The translations under genes and the position numbers were made by a program. The notes beneath the pieces were generated by a model. That model ran no database searches. It had not been told where the DNA came from and saw only the letters and a list, made by a program, of their open reading frames with translations. A DNA stretch of 64,000 bases, from assembly GCA_023614405.1 (NCBI GenBank), contig CM042687.1, forward strand, positions 238,974,292 through 239,038,291, in the 5' to 3' direction. This DNA comes from Avena insularis (Eukaryota; Streptophyta; Magnoliopsida; Poales; Poaceae). Positions 21,742 to 33,254 of this stretch are shown piece by piece. The stretch's first letter is position 1. The number at the start of each line of letters is the position of its first letter.

Positions 21742-23642
21742 TCAGTTCGCTGTCGCTTGCCGCCAGGCGGCGTTGACCTCCTGACTCATCGCCGCTTTCC
21801 TGGTTTGGATCTTCCTCCGTACCGCTTTGGCGATCTCGAGGAGGTCGGGATGTTGTCGAGTGTGCGAGAGTGTCGCTGAGCTTGGCGACCAGGGCCTGGG
21901 ACGGGCACGAGGTCTTGAAGCAATGGATCGCGGTGTCCGGTGGATGCCGACCGCTGTACCAGAGTTCTTGCCACCGCTGGACCCAGCTATGGTCGATTCG
22001 GTCCCTGGACGATCGCCTGTGTCCTCGATAGTGGTGGCGCGGGTGTAGGAGCACTTGAAGTGCCTGATGAAAGCGTCGCGCATTTCCTCCCAGGAGTCTA
22101 TACTGTCCTGAGGGAGGGTGTTGATCCACTGCCTGCACGTCCCCTCCATCATCAGCGGGAGGTAATGGGCGCCGAGGTCGGTGTGGCTCGCGATCCCCAT
22201 TGCCATGAGGTATGTGTCGAGCCAGACGGGGGTCGTCGAGGATCGATTTTCTATCTCCTTCGGCGCCTTAACGTTTGGCGGGTACTTCTCGCCTCGGATC
22301 ATCGGTCCGAAGCACTTGGGGCCGAGTCGACTGAGCGACCCCATGGGCTCGCCGTCGCGGCGATTGGTTAGGGTGTGCTGCAGGTCGTCGGGCTGGCGTG
22401 CGCGCCAGCTTTGGTTGTTGATGATGTGGGTGCGGGCGTCGATGGGCTGACCGCTGGCGGCGACGAGGTTGGTCGCCGCCCGGGTCAGGGAGAGTGCCGT
22501 CGGGTCGGTGTTGGAGCTGCAGTGGCTCGGTGGTGGGCGCTGAGTGTGTTTGCCGCCATTGGGCCGCCGGCCGCCTGCTTCCCCAAGAACGCGAGTATAC
22601 CGACCTGCAGTCGGGCGCCGCTCTTTGCTGCTCGACGGCCTTTGCGGCAGGGCCTGACGCATTGGATCTGTAGGGCGCCACGCCGTGGCCGTGATGTCGC
22701 CGCTGCCGCCGCCCGCCACGAGGTTGTCCATAGGGGTGGAGAACATGGGAGGCCGTTTTGCGCTCGCCGTGAGGAGACTACTATCCGCTGGTCCTCGGGG
22801 TGTGCGGTTGCGGAGGCGGGCGCCATCGCCGCCGACCTGGCGGGGTCGGGCGCTTCCTCCCGTGGCACGCTCGCAGATCGCGCGGCCCACGCGGGCCGGG
22901 TCGCTTTTGTCGCCGGTTTAGGGCGCGCTTGAACAGTGGGGTTCAGCGCGACCTGATCCGGCTGTTGGTGGTAGCGCGATAGCTCGCGCCACACCGCCGA
23001 GGCGAAATTTCGCCGCTTGCTCTTGTGCACCGCCCACCAGCCAGCGGAGTTCTCGACCTCCGCTGCGGGCGCTAGGAGGGATTGGGTGGAGAATGGATCC
23101 TCCGGCGGATCGGTGCCGTCTCCATGTAGGTCGCAGCGGCGGCTGGTTCCGCCACGAGGTCGGCGGAGTTCTCCGACCCGAGTCGAATTCAAGATCCCGA
23201 GGATGGAGGGGTCTCAAGTCTCCCACGTTGGAGACCTGAGTAATGGAGCCCGCGGTGAAGCCGCTGGTGATGGACCCGGCGAGTGACGCCGGGTCGCCGA
23301 GTCGGCGTCGTTGCTGAGGGCCGCCTTCCGCGGTTGCTGAGTTTTCGCCACGCCAATGGCCGAATTGTACTCGGAGGCGAGGCGATGGATCGTGCGGATC
23401 TGGCTTTCGGAGAGCCGATCGCGTGGTGGCGACTCGCGGATGCGAGCCGAGTCCTCCGAGATGATGACGTCGGTGAGGCCGACGAAGAGGCTGATCGTGC
23501 CGATCGGCAGGATCACGCTGTGCGTGATGGGTCGCGCCCGGACGTAGCTGCTCGGCAAGATTTGGAGCATCTCGCTGATCGCTATCATGCGGCCGGTGGC
23601 GCACCGCCTCGTTGATGGGCAGATTGGATCTCGCCGCAACAC
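21742..23642 (-). pseudogene. Tat element Gag
   Basis: The Gag core is in the frame 22890-21742: LGAHYLPLMMEGTCRQW, then PQDSIDSWEEMRDAFIRHF, a retrotransposon gag pattern (about 22210-22030). Upstream frames (23642-22485) are rich in Arg, Pro and Ala and cannot be joined without shifts; a TISLFVGLTDVIISEDSARI segment near 23500 is probably the Gag N-terminal region. No CCHC knuckle could be read confidently near 21740. Confidence 0.6.
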
Positions 23643-23654
23643 CGCCGACCGCCA

Positions 23655-23673
23655 GGCCCCACGGTGGGCGCCA
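23655..23673 (-). other. Primer binding site of the Tat element
   Basis: On the minus strand: TGGCGCCCACCGTGGGGCC, one base from the 5' LTR. TGGCGCCCACCGTGGGGC is a recurrent primer site of grass Gypsy elements; I recall it as tRNA-Arg type but cannot check that here. Confidence 0.7.
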
Positions 23674-23674
23674 C

Positions 23675-24138
23675 TGCCGTGGAATGGTCACGCAGATGCT
23701 GCAATCGGCAGTAGTAGAACGAGGGCAAGGGCGGCCAGCCATCTCATGGAGCGAGATGAGGCGGAGACAGGGTTTTACCCAGGTTCGCCCCGGAGGGTAA
23801 AGACCTACTCGCTAGATTGTATTATGAAGGTGGTACAATGGGCGAAGCGGCTTAGGGCGAGTCGCTGGGGTATGATGGAACGCCTCTACACGCCTGCAGG
23901 AGGTTTATATAGGCTCACCTCCCCTAGGGTTTACATATCTCAACCAATTCAGTTAAAGCTTCGATACTCGTTTAACCTAATCTGACTGGGCCTATCTACT
24001 CGCCTGGGCCTTCAGCTTCCAGTCGCTTGGTTCCTCGCTGGGCTTCAATCCAGTCGCCGTCTTGCAGGCCCACTCGCCAAGTCTTGGGCCAGTCGGAAAC
24101 GTCCTACTGGGTATACCCCGGTAGGCATATCCCCATCA
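23675..24138 (-). repeat. 5' LTR of the Tat element
   Basis: Plus strand runs from TGCCGTGGAATGG to CATATCCCCATCA; partner of 12609-13072. A minus-strand TATA-like CTATATAA lies at 23905-23912. Confidence 0.85.
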
Positions 24139-24143
24139 TTACC
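24139..24143. repeat. Target site duplication TTACC, right copy
   Basis: Pairs with 12604-12608. Confidence 0.85.
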
Positions 24144-25634
24144 CACAAGTATAGGGGGTGTATCGTAGTACTTTCGATAAATAGGAGTGTCGATCCCAAC
24201 GAGGAGCAGAAGGTGTTGAACAGTGGTATGGAGCAGGAAATCCCTGTGAATACTTAGCAAACAGATTTTTAGTGGTTTTCTGATAAGGCAACAAAACAAA
24301 GAGAAAGTAACAGAAGTAAAACGAAGCAAGTGGCCCAATCCTTTCTTAGCAAAGTACAAGCCGGTGAAAATACTTATCAGGACCAAACGTTCTCGAGGAC
24401 ACATGGGAATTCTGTCAAGTGCTTTCGCTTCAAATAGCTGAGTACTCTTCTCTGGTGTTGTAAGTGTTGTGTGGGTGAACCTGTGCTAACATACCGCCCT
24501 TCCTAAGACTAATACATACTTGTGATTAAACCCCCTGTAAACATCCATAACTACAGTAAAGTAATTAAGATATAAATCTAACCACAGCCTTAAACTCTGA
24601 GATACTACGCTCCCTTGTGCAAAGGTGTCCTAACGGGGGTTCAGGTTTCTGTCACTCCGGCAACCCCACAATTAGTAGACAAATACACAATGCATTCCCT
24701 TAGGCCCATAAATGGTGAAGTATCATGTGGTCGACGTTCACATGACACCACTAGAAGAATAGCACCACAACTTAAATACTAAACCATTGAATAATAACTC
24801 ATCATAGATTCACTACTAACAACATGACTTCTCCCATGTCCTCAAGAACTAAACGAACTACTCACAAGACATCATATGGATCAAGATCAAAGATGATATG
24901 ATAATGGATAACAATCTGAACATAAACAATAATCCAATGGTTCCACTCACAAGCATCAACTATAATAGTAATCAACACCTGGAAAGTATCCCCTAAGAAC
25001 TAAAGCAATATCCAACACAATTGTTATAACGGGACGGAGTGGTGGTGATGGTGGAGATGATGGTATGGATGATGATAATGATGATCCCGATGAAGCCTAG
25101 CTTGATGACGGTGTTTATGGCGACGGTCTCCCCTCTCCGGGAAGGAATTTCCCTGGCATAAATCTGTCTGCTAGAGAGATCTTTCTCTCTTGGTGTTTTC
25201 CGCCCCCAGAGGCGGCGGAAATCTATCTGTGGTCGCTCCCTTAGCCTTAGGGTTTCGAAGGGAAGATATAGGCGAAGGGCCGGAGTCTGAGGCCCGGCAG
25301 GTGAGCCACACCTGCCCTAGGCGTGGGGTCAGGTGGGCCCATGCCTAGGGGGTGTGGGCCCCTGAGGCCCCTCTTCGTCCCTCCTTCTGGCTTCCTTCAT
25401 CTTCTGGTAAAATAATATGTTTCCATATTTTTCTGGTATTTTTCTGATGTTCGCAAAATTGCACCGAAACGCCTTCTTTTCCATCAGAATCCAGACTCCG
25501 GTAGTCCATCCTCCAGGAATCATCCAACATGCATAAACAGATGAAAAGCCATAAGTAATACCTCATAATAAGACAAATATCAATGAATAGAGGTAAATTA
25601 TGATATAGAATGGTGATGCAAATTGGGCGTATCA
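24144..25634 (-). repeat. 3' LTR of element B, main part
   Basis: Near-identical to 31031-32535 over its whole length, ending GGGCGTATCA. A GAT/GGT-rich stretch near 25035-25085 differs in length between copies. The remaining 8 bp of this LTR are at 12601-12608. Confidence 0.9.
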
Positions 25635-25649
25635 ACTCCCCCAAGCTTA
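25635..25649 (-). other. Polypurine tract of element B
   Basis: Minus strand: TAAGCTTGGGGGAGT, directly next to the 3' LTR, where plus-strand synthesis is primed. A second AAGCTTGGGGGAGTG-like tract lies at 27547-27561. Confidence 0.75.
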
Positions 25650-27690
25650 GACTTCGCTTGTCCCCAAGCGAAAACTGATCTTAGTAAACATGTCCACAGG
25701 TTTATGGAGTGAAGTGTCGATAAAAGAATACGAACAAGAAGCATCACACTTACCATTGCACAACTCATAGAATAAAGAAACTACCATTATATAACTTAGC
25801 TTGCAACCAAGTACAGCAGTCACAATAGAGATGCATAAAGATAAATCATAATTGGAATTGGCAAACTTTTGTTCTTGGTCAGAGAACACCTGGCAAACAG
25901 TTTCACAAAAGCTTTTTGTAGAAGTTTCAAAACAGGAACACTCTTTGCTCAAAAAGGTTTTTCGCAAGTGAAGGCTTTCAAAGTAATACACAATAGATAA
26001 GAGTTTTGTGCAAACAAGGAAGATAGAGAACATGATTGAATAAATCACCATATGAATGCTTGAAACACAACAACTCAAAATCTTGCTAGAGGTAGAGAGG
26101 AAGTAGGTTTACTGACTCAACTGGTAACTAGGAGAAAGGTCCCTTCTTAGAGGGTAGCAAGGATTACAAGTCATAAAGAGCTTCCAAAAGATTATGGTAC
26201 TTACTAGCTTTGAGCCCTCATTGCCCCTATCATAAGCATCTTGAGATGATTAAGGTTAAAGTGAACAAAGATGGAGTATATGCTTGACGAAATATAAGTT
26301 GGCAATCTCATGTCCCTTGAATATGAGGGCCACTCCTCATGCATACTCAACTTTGGGTCCAGGTAAGTTCTTGTCATTGTAAGTATTTGCATATCATTGA
26401 GAACTGCAACGGGGTACCCCTTGCACATGGTACAGGAGCTTTCCCATAACCAAAATGACAAGGCAAGCAGACAATGAGCATCTCAGCGATCTTTTTATTT
26501 ACCATGTGTATAGATTTTTGTTGAGGATGCTTCATAGATGACTCACTATGGTGATGCTGGAAGTTTCCACCATGATTAAGCATGGCTTAGGCTAGCGTCC
26601 CGGGCGTTTCTCTAACACAAGATACAAACTCCAAGGACTTACAAGTTCCCTCTTTATTTCACACCGTTGACATCAATAGACAAAAGAGCACGATATCAAC
26701 TATGTACAGAGTACAGGTGCAATGTTTAAAACGTTCCTCGTGACAGCACGGTTCTGCTAATTCCAACGTATAGATGCAAGCATATACAACTTCGATGTTC
26801 ACAATGGTTCAAGTCTATTAGGGGCAAGTAAATAAGGTGTGCCATCAAGTTCATGAGAGCTTTACTAACTAGTTTTCACATAACAAAATACTTTTTAATT
26901 CGAAAGGTAGATGAATCTTGAGAATTTTCTTGGAATAGAAAAATCTACTAGGTAGATATAGTGGACACAAGTGGCAAAATTTTTGGTTTAAAGGGTTTTG
27001 GAAACATGAGAAGTATGCCTTCTCAAAACAGGTTTTTGGCTAGCAAGGCTGGGTATCAAGCAAGAGAGTTGAAAGAAACAAGCAAACATACAAGTAATAA
27101 AGCCAAACATGCAATCTTCCTTGAATACACAAAATAATCTTAAATAAAGAATACTAAGATTATGAGCCAACAAGAAAGAAAACAAATGATACCAAATACA
27201 TGTAAGCTTTTTCTTTCTTTCTTTTTCTTTCAAACTAATGCCAATAAGAACTCGGTTTGCCAAAACCTATTTAGATCCACTTTATGATCCCAGAGTGGTG
27301 CCAATACTGAACAAAAGATCCATCATATAATAGAGATTGCAAACTAAAAATAAGAAGTGCAAAAAGTAAAAGATGAGACTTCTCATTAATATTCAATAAA
27401 GGCACTCACACCAAGGGATACATAGATAATCAACTAAAGCAGAGATACTTCCACATGCAAACCAAACTATAAGATAACCTCTCTACCATAGATATGAATC
27501 CACTAAAAAGGTAAAAGATAAAAGATAATGGTGGTGATACCGCGGCACTCCCCCAAGCTTGGAACAAGCCAATGGGATGCCAAACCTGATGACGAATTAC
27601 TCCTTAGGTGGTTGTGGTGTTCTCTTGATTAGCTCCTCAATATGTTTCTTCAACTGCTCGAACTCAAAAGTAAGAGTACAGATTAGCTCC
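25650..27690 (-). other. Non-coding 3' tract of element B
   Basis: About 2 kb, AT-rich, with no frame longer than 143 residues and no pol motif on either strand. RT and integrase would be expected in this part of an autonomous Athila element. Confidence 0.55.
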
Positions 27691-27835
27691 GAGTTTTGCT
27701 CTATACGGTTCATGATCATGTCAGTCCGAGAATCCTAGTTCTTGTTTTTCTTTCCCCACTCTTCATCCTTAGCATGATCCTTCTCTGCATTGTTAGAACG
27801 AGGCATATCCCAAACCGAGGGCAAATTCCCTTTGG

Positions 27836-28129
27836 TCACATGTTGATATTGATTTCATGTATAAGTGTATGGAAGGGTCTCTTGTTACGTGGAGGAGATG
27901 ATCGTGGAGAGAGAGTATGACGTCGAGATTTCCCTCTTGTAGACATTCGTGTTGTCCTATTAAGCTTGGTAGGTCGTGCCACCAAACCAATGCTTGCGAC
28001 AGTAGCGCGGGTGTCCAGATGCTTGTCCTCTTCCATGTCACCTTCATATCCTACTGGAATCTCCTCCTCCTTGGGGACTTGAGGTTCTTCTTCCTCGGGC
28101 TTCTTGCCTTTGTCGTTCGCGGAGGCCAT
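27836..28129 (-). CDS. Small acidic/basic ORF of element B, unknown function
   Basis: A 97-residue frame starting MASANDKGKKPEEEEP. The first 40 residues are very acidic (EEEIP, EGDMEEDKH), the next part is neutral (VASIGLVARP) and the end is basic (RMSTRGKSRRH). It lies alone, about 900 bp downstream of the protease frame and inside the zone where pol is missing. ATG context (CGCGGAGGCC on the plus strand before it) is GC-rich, unlike the flanks. No domain is recognised. It could encode a small accessory product or be a remnant; I favour a real element ORF because of its clean start and biased composition. Confidence 0.4.
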   Translation of the reverse strand: MASANDKGKKPEEEEPQVPKEEEIPVGYEGDMEEDKHLDTRATVASIGLVARPTKLNRTTRMSTRGKSRRHTLSPRSSPPRNKRPFHTLIHEININM

Positions 28130-28134
28130 GGTGC

Positions 28135-29005
28135 TCTAAACTTGAGAAGATTTCTTGACAGAAATAGATCGAAACGAAAACACGACAAGAACACGATGCA
28201 CGAACCTCGGGGGATCTGGGGGGTTATATATTACGAAGTTTTAATGCATAAGGAAGTTTTTGACACGGAAACAAGGCGGAGACGGAGTTCGAGGGGGAGA
28301 CACCCCCCTCAGGCGCGGCCAGGCTGGGCCCGCACCTAGGGTGGGTTTGTCCACCCCGGGCTCCATTTTCTCTTCAGTTTCGTCTCGTAACTTCCCTTAT
28401 GTATTAAAAACATCAAAAATATAAAAAGATTGGGGTTTCATGAACCTTCTGTTTTCACCACTTCTACCTATTCAAAGACGAACTCTGCAGATTCCTTCTC
28501 TCTTTCTCCTGAGAATTTCCTTTTTACAAAACCCTTGCACAAACTCAAATACAACATTAGTGTAAGCAAAAACAATAAACCTTTGGTTCACACTTCAACT
28601 TAAACCCCATCAAAACAAAAGCTTCTGTAAGAGGAAAATGCAAATGATGGCAGAAATCTGTCAAAACAGACCAACAGGTAAAGATTGATTTTTACAAAGA
28701 CCTTCTGTTGCTCAAATAAAAAAATGCAGAACTGATGAAAGTTGGGTAAGAACTTGGAGAACAAGCTCAAAGAAATACAGCTCCATCCGAAGTACTAAGC
28801 TTCCTCACGAATGTTTACAATGCAGCACAAAAATCTGTCCCAGGACAGCCACTTTTCACAACTCCTCTACTTCACAAAAGTAGTTGAACTTGACACAAAA
28901 ACACAAAACAAAAAGGATAAGGAGCGGTTATTATAGAGGTAATAACTTCCAAGACTCGACAAAACTCTTGGGTTGTCTCCCAACAAGTACTTTTCTTTAA
29001 TGCCT
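28135..29005 (-). other. Non-coding tract of element B
   Basis: No gene seen. GC-rich near 28270-28370, otherwise AT-rich. Confidence 0.5.
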
Positions 29006-29870
29006 TTAAGTTAGGCTTTGAAACTTCCAAAGATGCTCACATAGGATATATATATTTGAAGTGAAAGAGAGCATCAAGAAGAAAATAACCAACACACTTG
29101 AGTCTAACCCACTTCCTATGCATGGGGGTATCATGAGAAAAAAATTGTTAAAACAAAAATCCACAAGCATAGGAAGACAAAACATATGCAACTTTAAAGC
29201 TTTCAACATAAAACGGGGAAACTTAACATCATTGAGATGCATAAAACCATGTTTCCCTCTCTCATAATAACTTTTAGTAGCACTTTGAATAAAGTTGACA
29301 ATATAATTGTCACTAGAAACAACTTTATCATCAGAATAAGCATACTTACAGTCACCAAAAAGAGGTCCAAGGTCATAGACTGGATCAATAGAAGCAAGTT
29401 GTTCCATCCTGAAATCTTTATTAGGCAAGCTATTTTCACAAGGAGCTTTAGAAAATTTGGAAAAGTTAAACACATAAGACTCTCCATCAAACTTAGTTAA
29501 AACTTTTTCCTTCTTACAATCAATAATAGCTCCACAAGTGTTCAAGAAAGGTCTACCAAAAATGATAGGACAAGTTTTGCTAGCTGCTGAATTAAGCACT
29601 AGAAAATCAGCAGGATACTTAATCTTACCACAAAGAACCTCCACATCTCTTATAATGCCAATGGGGAAAATGGTCTCCTTATTAGCAAGGTGAATAACCA
29701 CATCAATGTCCTCAAGCTCACAAGGACCAATCTCATACATAATTTCCCTGTAAAGCTCATAAGGAATAGCACTAGAACTAGCACCAATATCACATAAACC
29801 ATAGTAGCAATGATCACCAATTTTTAACAGAAAGCACAGGAACACTAGCTTTTCTAGACTGACTAGGATG
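29006..29870 (-). CDS. Element B protease with divergent C-terminal tail
   Basis: Retropepsin-like protease of the Gag polyprotein. The active-site motif is GLCDIGASSSAIPYE (near 29795), then IHLANKETIFPIGIIRDVEV, and the second hallmark PIIFGRPFLNTCGAIIDC. Asp-Ile-Gly in place of Asp-Thr-Gly is usual for this lineage. After about residue 190 the frame leaves protease-like sequence. It continues with a hydrophobic tail (LKLHMFCLPMLVDFCF) to a stop at 29006, where an autonomous element would read on into RT. The open frame extends upstream to 29914, overlapping the end of gag in another frame (ORF 29814-30836), so a one-base shift separates Gag and protease. Confidence 0.7.
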
Positions 29871-30890
29871 AGAGATAATATTCGAAGCGTCTTCACAGAA
29901 GACAATGTGCTCATCCTCTATATTTCTAGTGAAAGTGTATTTCACAATAGCTACCACAGGTTCATCATTCAAATGCTTACTAGACTCCACAGTTTTCATT
30001 GTACCTTTGTTATTTGCACTAATAATCATAGAATACTCCTTTACCTTAGTTGGGAAAGGCATTTTCTCAACATGAGGTTTAGGCACAATATGATTACTAG
30101 TACGAACTTGAGTACTTCTAACTGGAACATGACTAACAACATCTTTATAAGGAGCATGGTACTTATTCCACTTATTCTTGGGAATTTCAATGTAAGAGGC
30201 AAAGGCTTTAAAATAGTTGGCAATACTTTGGGAATCAAGACCAAACTCATTACTAATATCACGGAAGTCGGTAGTTCCCATAAAATATTTAATGCATTCA
30301 TAATCATAGTTTATACTTGACTTTCTTCCTTTGTCATTCTCCCAAGCTTTAGTGTTCTCTTGAATACGGTCTAGAAGATCCCATTTAGCTTCTTCCTTCA
30401 TACGTGTGAATGATCCAGCACAATAAGCATCTAGTAAATCTTTATCATGAAGAGAAAGCCTAGCATAAAAGTTATTGAGAATAATATTGTTAGGGAGTTC
30501 ATGAATAGGACATTTAAGCATTAGTAACTTCAATCTTCCCCAAGCTTGAGCTGTACTCTCTCCATCAAGAGGCCAAAAGTTGTATATAAGATTTCTATCC
30601 TTATGAATCTCACTGGGAGGATAAAATTTAGAGTAAAAGAGAGATGACATCTCCTCCCATTCCATGGATTGTCCATTCTTCAGAAGCTTATACCATTCTT
30701 CAGCTCCCCCTTTCAAGGATATGGAGAGTACATGCACACTTAAACAACCCGCATAACTCATGGATAAAAAGCAAGTGATCACCAGGATGGACAGTTCCAT
30801 CCCCAAAATAATAATTACCCATAACACGATTAACAATACTTGTAGGTATCTTAAAAGGATCTATCTCAATAGGAGGTGGTTTTTCCCAAA
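29840..30890 (-). pseudogene. Element B Gag
   Basis: Structural Gag. The core reads SISLKGGAEEWYKLLKNG, then EWEEMSSLFYSKFYPPSEIHKDRN, then YNFWPLDGESTAQAWGRLK, a clear Athila-like gag domain (30720-30480). The C-terminal part (to about 29840) is Lys/His-rich and leads into the protease. The N-terminal part (30890-30730) is in a different frame, where MGNYYFGDGTVHPGDHLLF is legible, so at least one frameshift lies near 30740. The distance to the primer site is about 115 bp. Confidence 0.7.
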
Positions 30891-31002
30891 CAGAAAACCA
30901 AGTGGGTTATCCATATTGGAAACAAAGTAACAAGCAATAACAAAAGCAATACTCACAGTAAAAGTTCCCCTTACCAGTTCCACTCTTCAATAGCGCTTCA
31001 CT

Positions 31003-31019
31003 CCCTAGCAACGACGCCA
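31003..31019 (-). other. Primer binding site of element B (tRNA-Asp-like)
   Basis: Minus strand: TGGCGTCGTTGCTAGGG, 11 bases inside the 5' LTR, differing by three bases from the ideal tRNA-Asp complement. Confidence 0.75.
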
Positions 31020-31030
31020 GAAAAAAGTCT

Positions 31031-32535
31031 TGATGACCCACAAGTATAGGGGGTGTATCATAGTACTTTCGATAAATAGGAGTGTCGATCCCAACAAGGA
31101 GCAGAAGGTGTTGAACAGTGGTATGGAGCAGGAAATCCCTGTGAATACTTAGCAAACGTATTTTTAGTGGTTTTCTGACAAGGCAACAAAACAAAGAGCA
31201 AGTAAAAGAAGTAACGAACAAACGTAGCAAGTGGCCCAATCCTTTCTTAGCAAAGTACAAGCCGGTGGAAATACATATAAGGACCAAATGTTCTCGAGGA
31301 CACATTGGAATTCTATCAAGTGCTTTCGCTTCAAATAGCTAAGTACTCTTCTCTGGTGTTGTAAGTGTTGTGTGGGTGAAGCTGTGCTAACATACCGCCC
31401 TTCCTAGGACTAATACATACTTGTGATTAACCCCCTGCAAACATCCGTAACTACAGGAAAGTAATTAAGATATAAATCTAACCATAGCCTTAAACTCTGA
31501 GATCCTACACTCCCTTGTGCAAAGGTGTCCTAACGGGGGTTCAGGTTTCTGTCACTTTGACAACCCCACAATTAGTAGCCAAATACACAATGCATTCCCC
31601 TAGGCCCATAAATGGTGAAGTATCATGTGACGTTCCCATGACACCACTAGAAGAATAGCACCACAACTTAAATACTAAACCATTGAATAATAACTCATCA
31701 TAGATTCACTACTAACAACATGACTTCTCCCATGCCCTCAAGAACTAAACGAACTACTCACAAGACATCATATGGATCAAAATCAAAGATGATATGATAA
31801 TGGATAACAATCTTAACATAAACAATAATCCAATGGTTCCACTCACAAGCATCAAATACAATAGTAATCAACACCGGGAAAGTTTCCCCTAAGAACTAAA
31901 GTAATATCCAACGAAATTGTTATAGCGGGATGGACTGGTGGTGATGGTGATGATGGAGATGATGGTATGGATGATGATAATGATCCCGATGAAGCCTGGC
32001 TTGATGAAGGTGTTGATGGCGATGGTCTCCCCTCTCCGGGAAGGAATTTCCCTGGCATAAATCTGTCTGCCAGAGAGATATTTCTCTCTCGGTGTTTTCC
32101 GCCCCCAGAGGCGGCGGAAATCTATCTGTGGTCGCTCCCTTAGCCTTAGGGTTTCGAAGGGAAGATATAGGAGAAGGGGCGGAGTCGGAGGCCAGGCAGG
32201 TGGGACACACCTGCCCTAGGCGCGGGGTCAGGTGGGCCCGCGCCTAGGGGGGTGTGGGCCCCCTGAGGCCCCTCTTCGTCCCTCCTTCTGGCTTCCTTCA
32301 TCTTCGGGTAAAATAATATGTTTCCATATTTTTATGGTATTTTTCTGATCTTCGCAAAATTGCACCGAAACGCCTTCTTTTCCATCAGAATCTAGACTCC
32401 GGTAGTCCATCCTCCAGGAATCATCCAACATGCATAAACAGATGAAAAGCCATAAGTAATACCTCATAATAAGACAAATATCAATGAATAGAGGTAAATT
32501 ATGATATAGAATGGTGATGCAAATTGGGTGTATAA
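31031..32535 (-). repeat. 5' LTR of element B
   Basis: Begins TGATGACCCACAAG and ends GGGTGTATAA on the plus strand; the final A replaces the C of the expected CA. Partner of 24144-25634 and relative of the solo LTR at 55886-57341. Confidence 0.9.
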
Positions 32536-32540
32536 GTGGC
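32536..32540. repeat. Target site duplication of element B, right copy
   Basis: GTGGC, against GTGAC at 12596-12600. Confidence 0.65.
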
Positions 32541-33254
32541 TCCAAGAGGGAGTATTTATGCTCGATAGTAGGTTCATGCCTCTAGTAATCTGGAGGAGTG
32601 ATAGAAACCTCTAAGGTTGTATATGTGTTGCTGCTACTAGGGAGAAAACAAAAATCCTTTGTCCAAGGGCAATTGTATTGTTTACTTTACACACTTTTCT
32701 TAATGCAGTTATCTGTTGCTTGCAACTTAATACTGGAAGGGGTTCAGATGATAACCTGAAGGTAGATTATTAGTCATAGATGCAGTTGGATTGCGGTGTA
32801 TGTATTATATTGTAATGCCCAAACGAATCTCATAGCGATCATCATGTCATGTACATGCATTATTATGCATTCTCTATCTTGTCAATTGCCCAACTGTAAT
32901 TTGTTCACCCAACATGTTATTTATCTTATGGAGAAACACCTCTAGTGAACTATGGACCTCGGTCCATTCCTTCCAACTGATATTCAATCTACTGCCTATT
33001 GTTTACTTTATGCAATTACTACAAGAAATTACTTTCTTACACACTATGCGTTTAATCCTTTGTTTTCAGCAAACCGGTGAGCTTGACAACCTCACTGTAA
33101 GTTGGGACAAAGTATTGTGGTTGTGTTGTGCAGGTTCCACATTGCTAGCAAAACCTTGGGAGTTGTTTCCTTTCTCCTACTAGTTCCATAACCTTGGTTT
33201 CACAACTGAGGGAAAACTTATTGTTATGCTCATCATACCTTGCTCTTGGGGTTT
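32541..33254 (+). repeat. Fragment of a plus-strand Gypsy LTR, right piece
   Basis: Continuation of 12455-12600. The sequence (for example TGCCCAAACGAATCTCA, and GGTGAGCTTGACAACCTCAC at 33076) resembles a widespread grass Gypsy LTR and leader as I remember it; the family is not assigned. It ends where a different sequence starts near 33255. Confidence 0.5.

Larger units (their letters stand above)
12609..24138 (-). mobile_element. Tat-lineage Gypsy retrotransposon with antisense extra gene
   Basis: An 11,530-bp element with 464-bp LTRs (12609-13072 and 23675-24138), perfect TTACC duplications and TG...CA ends. The minus strand encodes, in order, gag, protease, RT, RNase H and integrase. Between integrase and the 3' LTR, the plus strand carries an intron-containing extra gene. 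The PWNVNLLR end of integrase and the extra gene fit the Tat lineage (Retand/RIRE2-like). The LTR copies differ by many small indels as well as substitutions, and all major frames are broken, so it is not autonomous now. It lies 8 bp inside the LTR of element B and is therefore younger. Confidence 0.85.
12601..32535 (-). mobile_element. Element B: Athila-like Gypsy, gag-protease only, split by a Tat element
   Basis: Minus-strand element with 1.5 kb LTRs. Its 3' LTR is 12601-12608 plus 24144-25634 and its 5' LTR is 31031-32535. Without the 11.5 kb insertion and its duplicated TTACC the element is about 8.4 kb. It has a tRNA-Asp-like primer site, gag, a protease frame with an unusual tail, a small acidic ORF, long non-coding tracts and a polypurine tract. 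No RT, RNase H or integrase is visible. The two LTRs are very similar and the duplication is 4/5 identical, suggesting moderate age. The 5' LTR's last dinucleotide on the plus strand is AA where its partner has CA. Confidence 0.8.

Noticed and set aside
22375..22932. 185-residue plus-strand frame in the Tat element
   Set aside because: Antisense to Gag; no motif, GC-driven.
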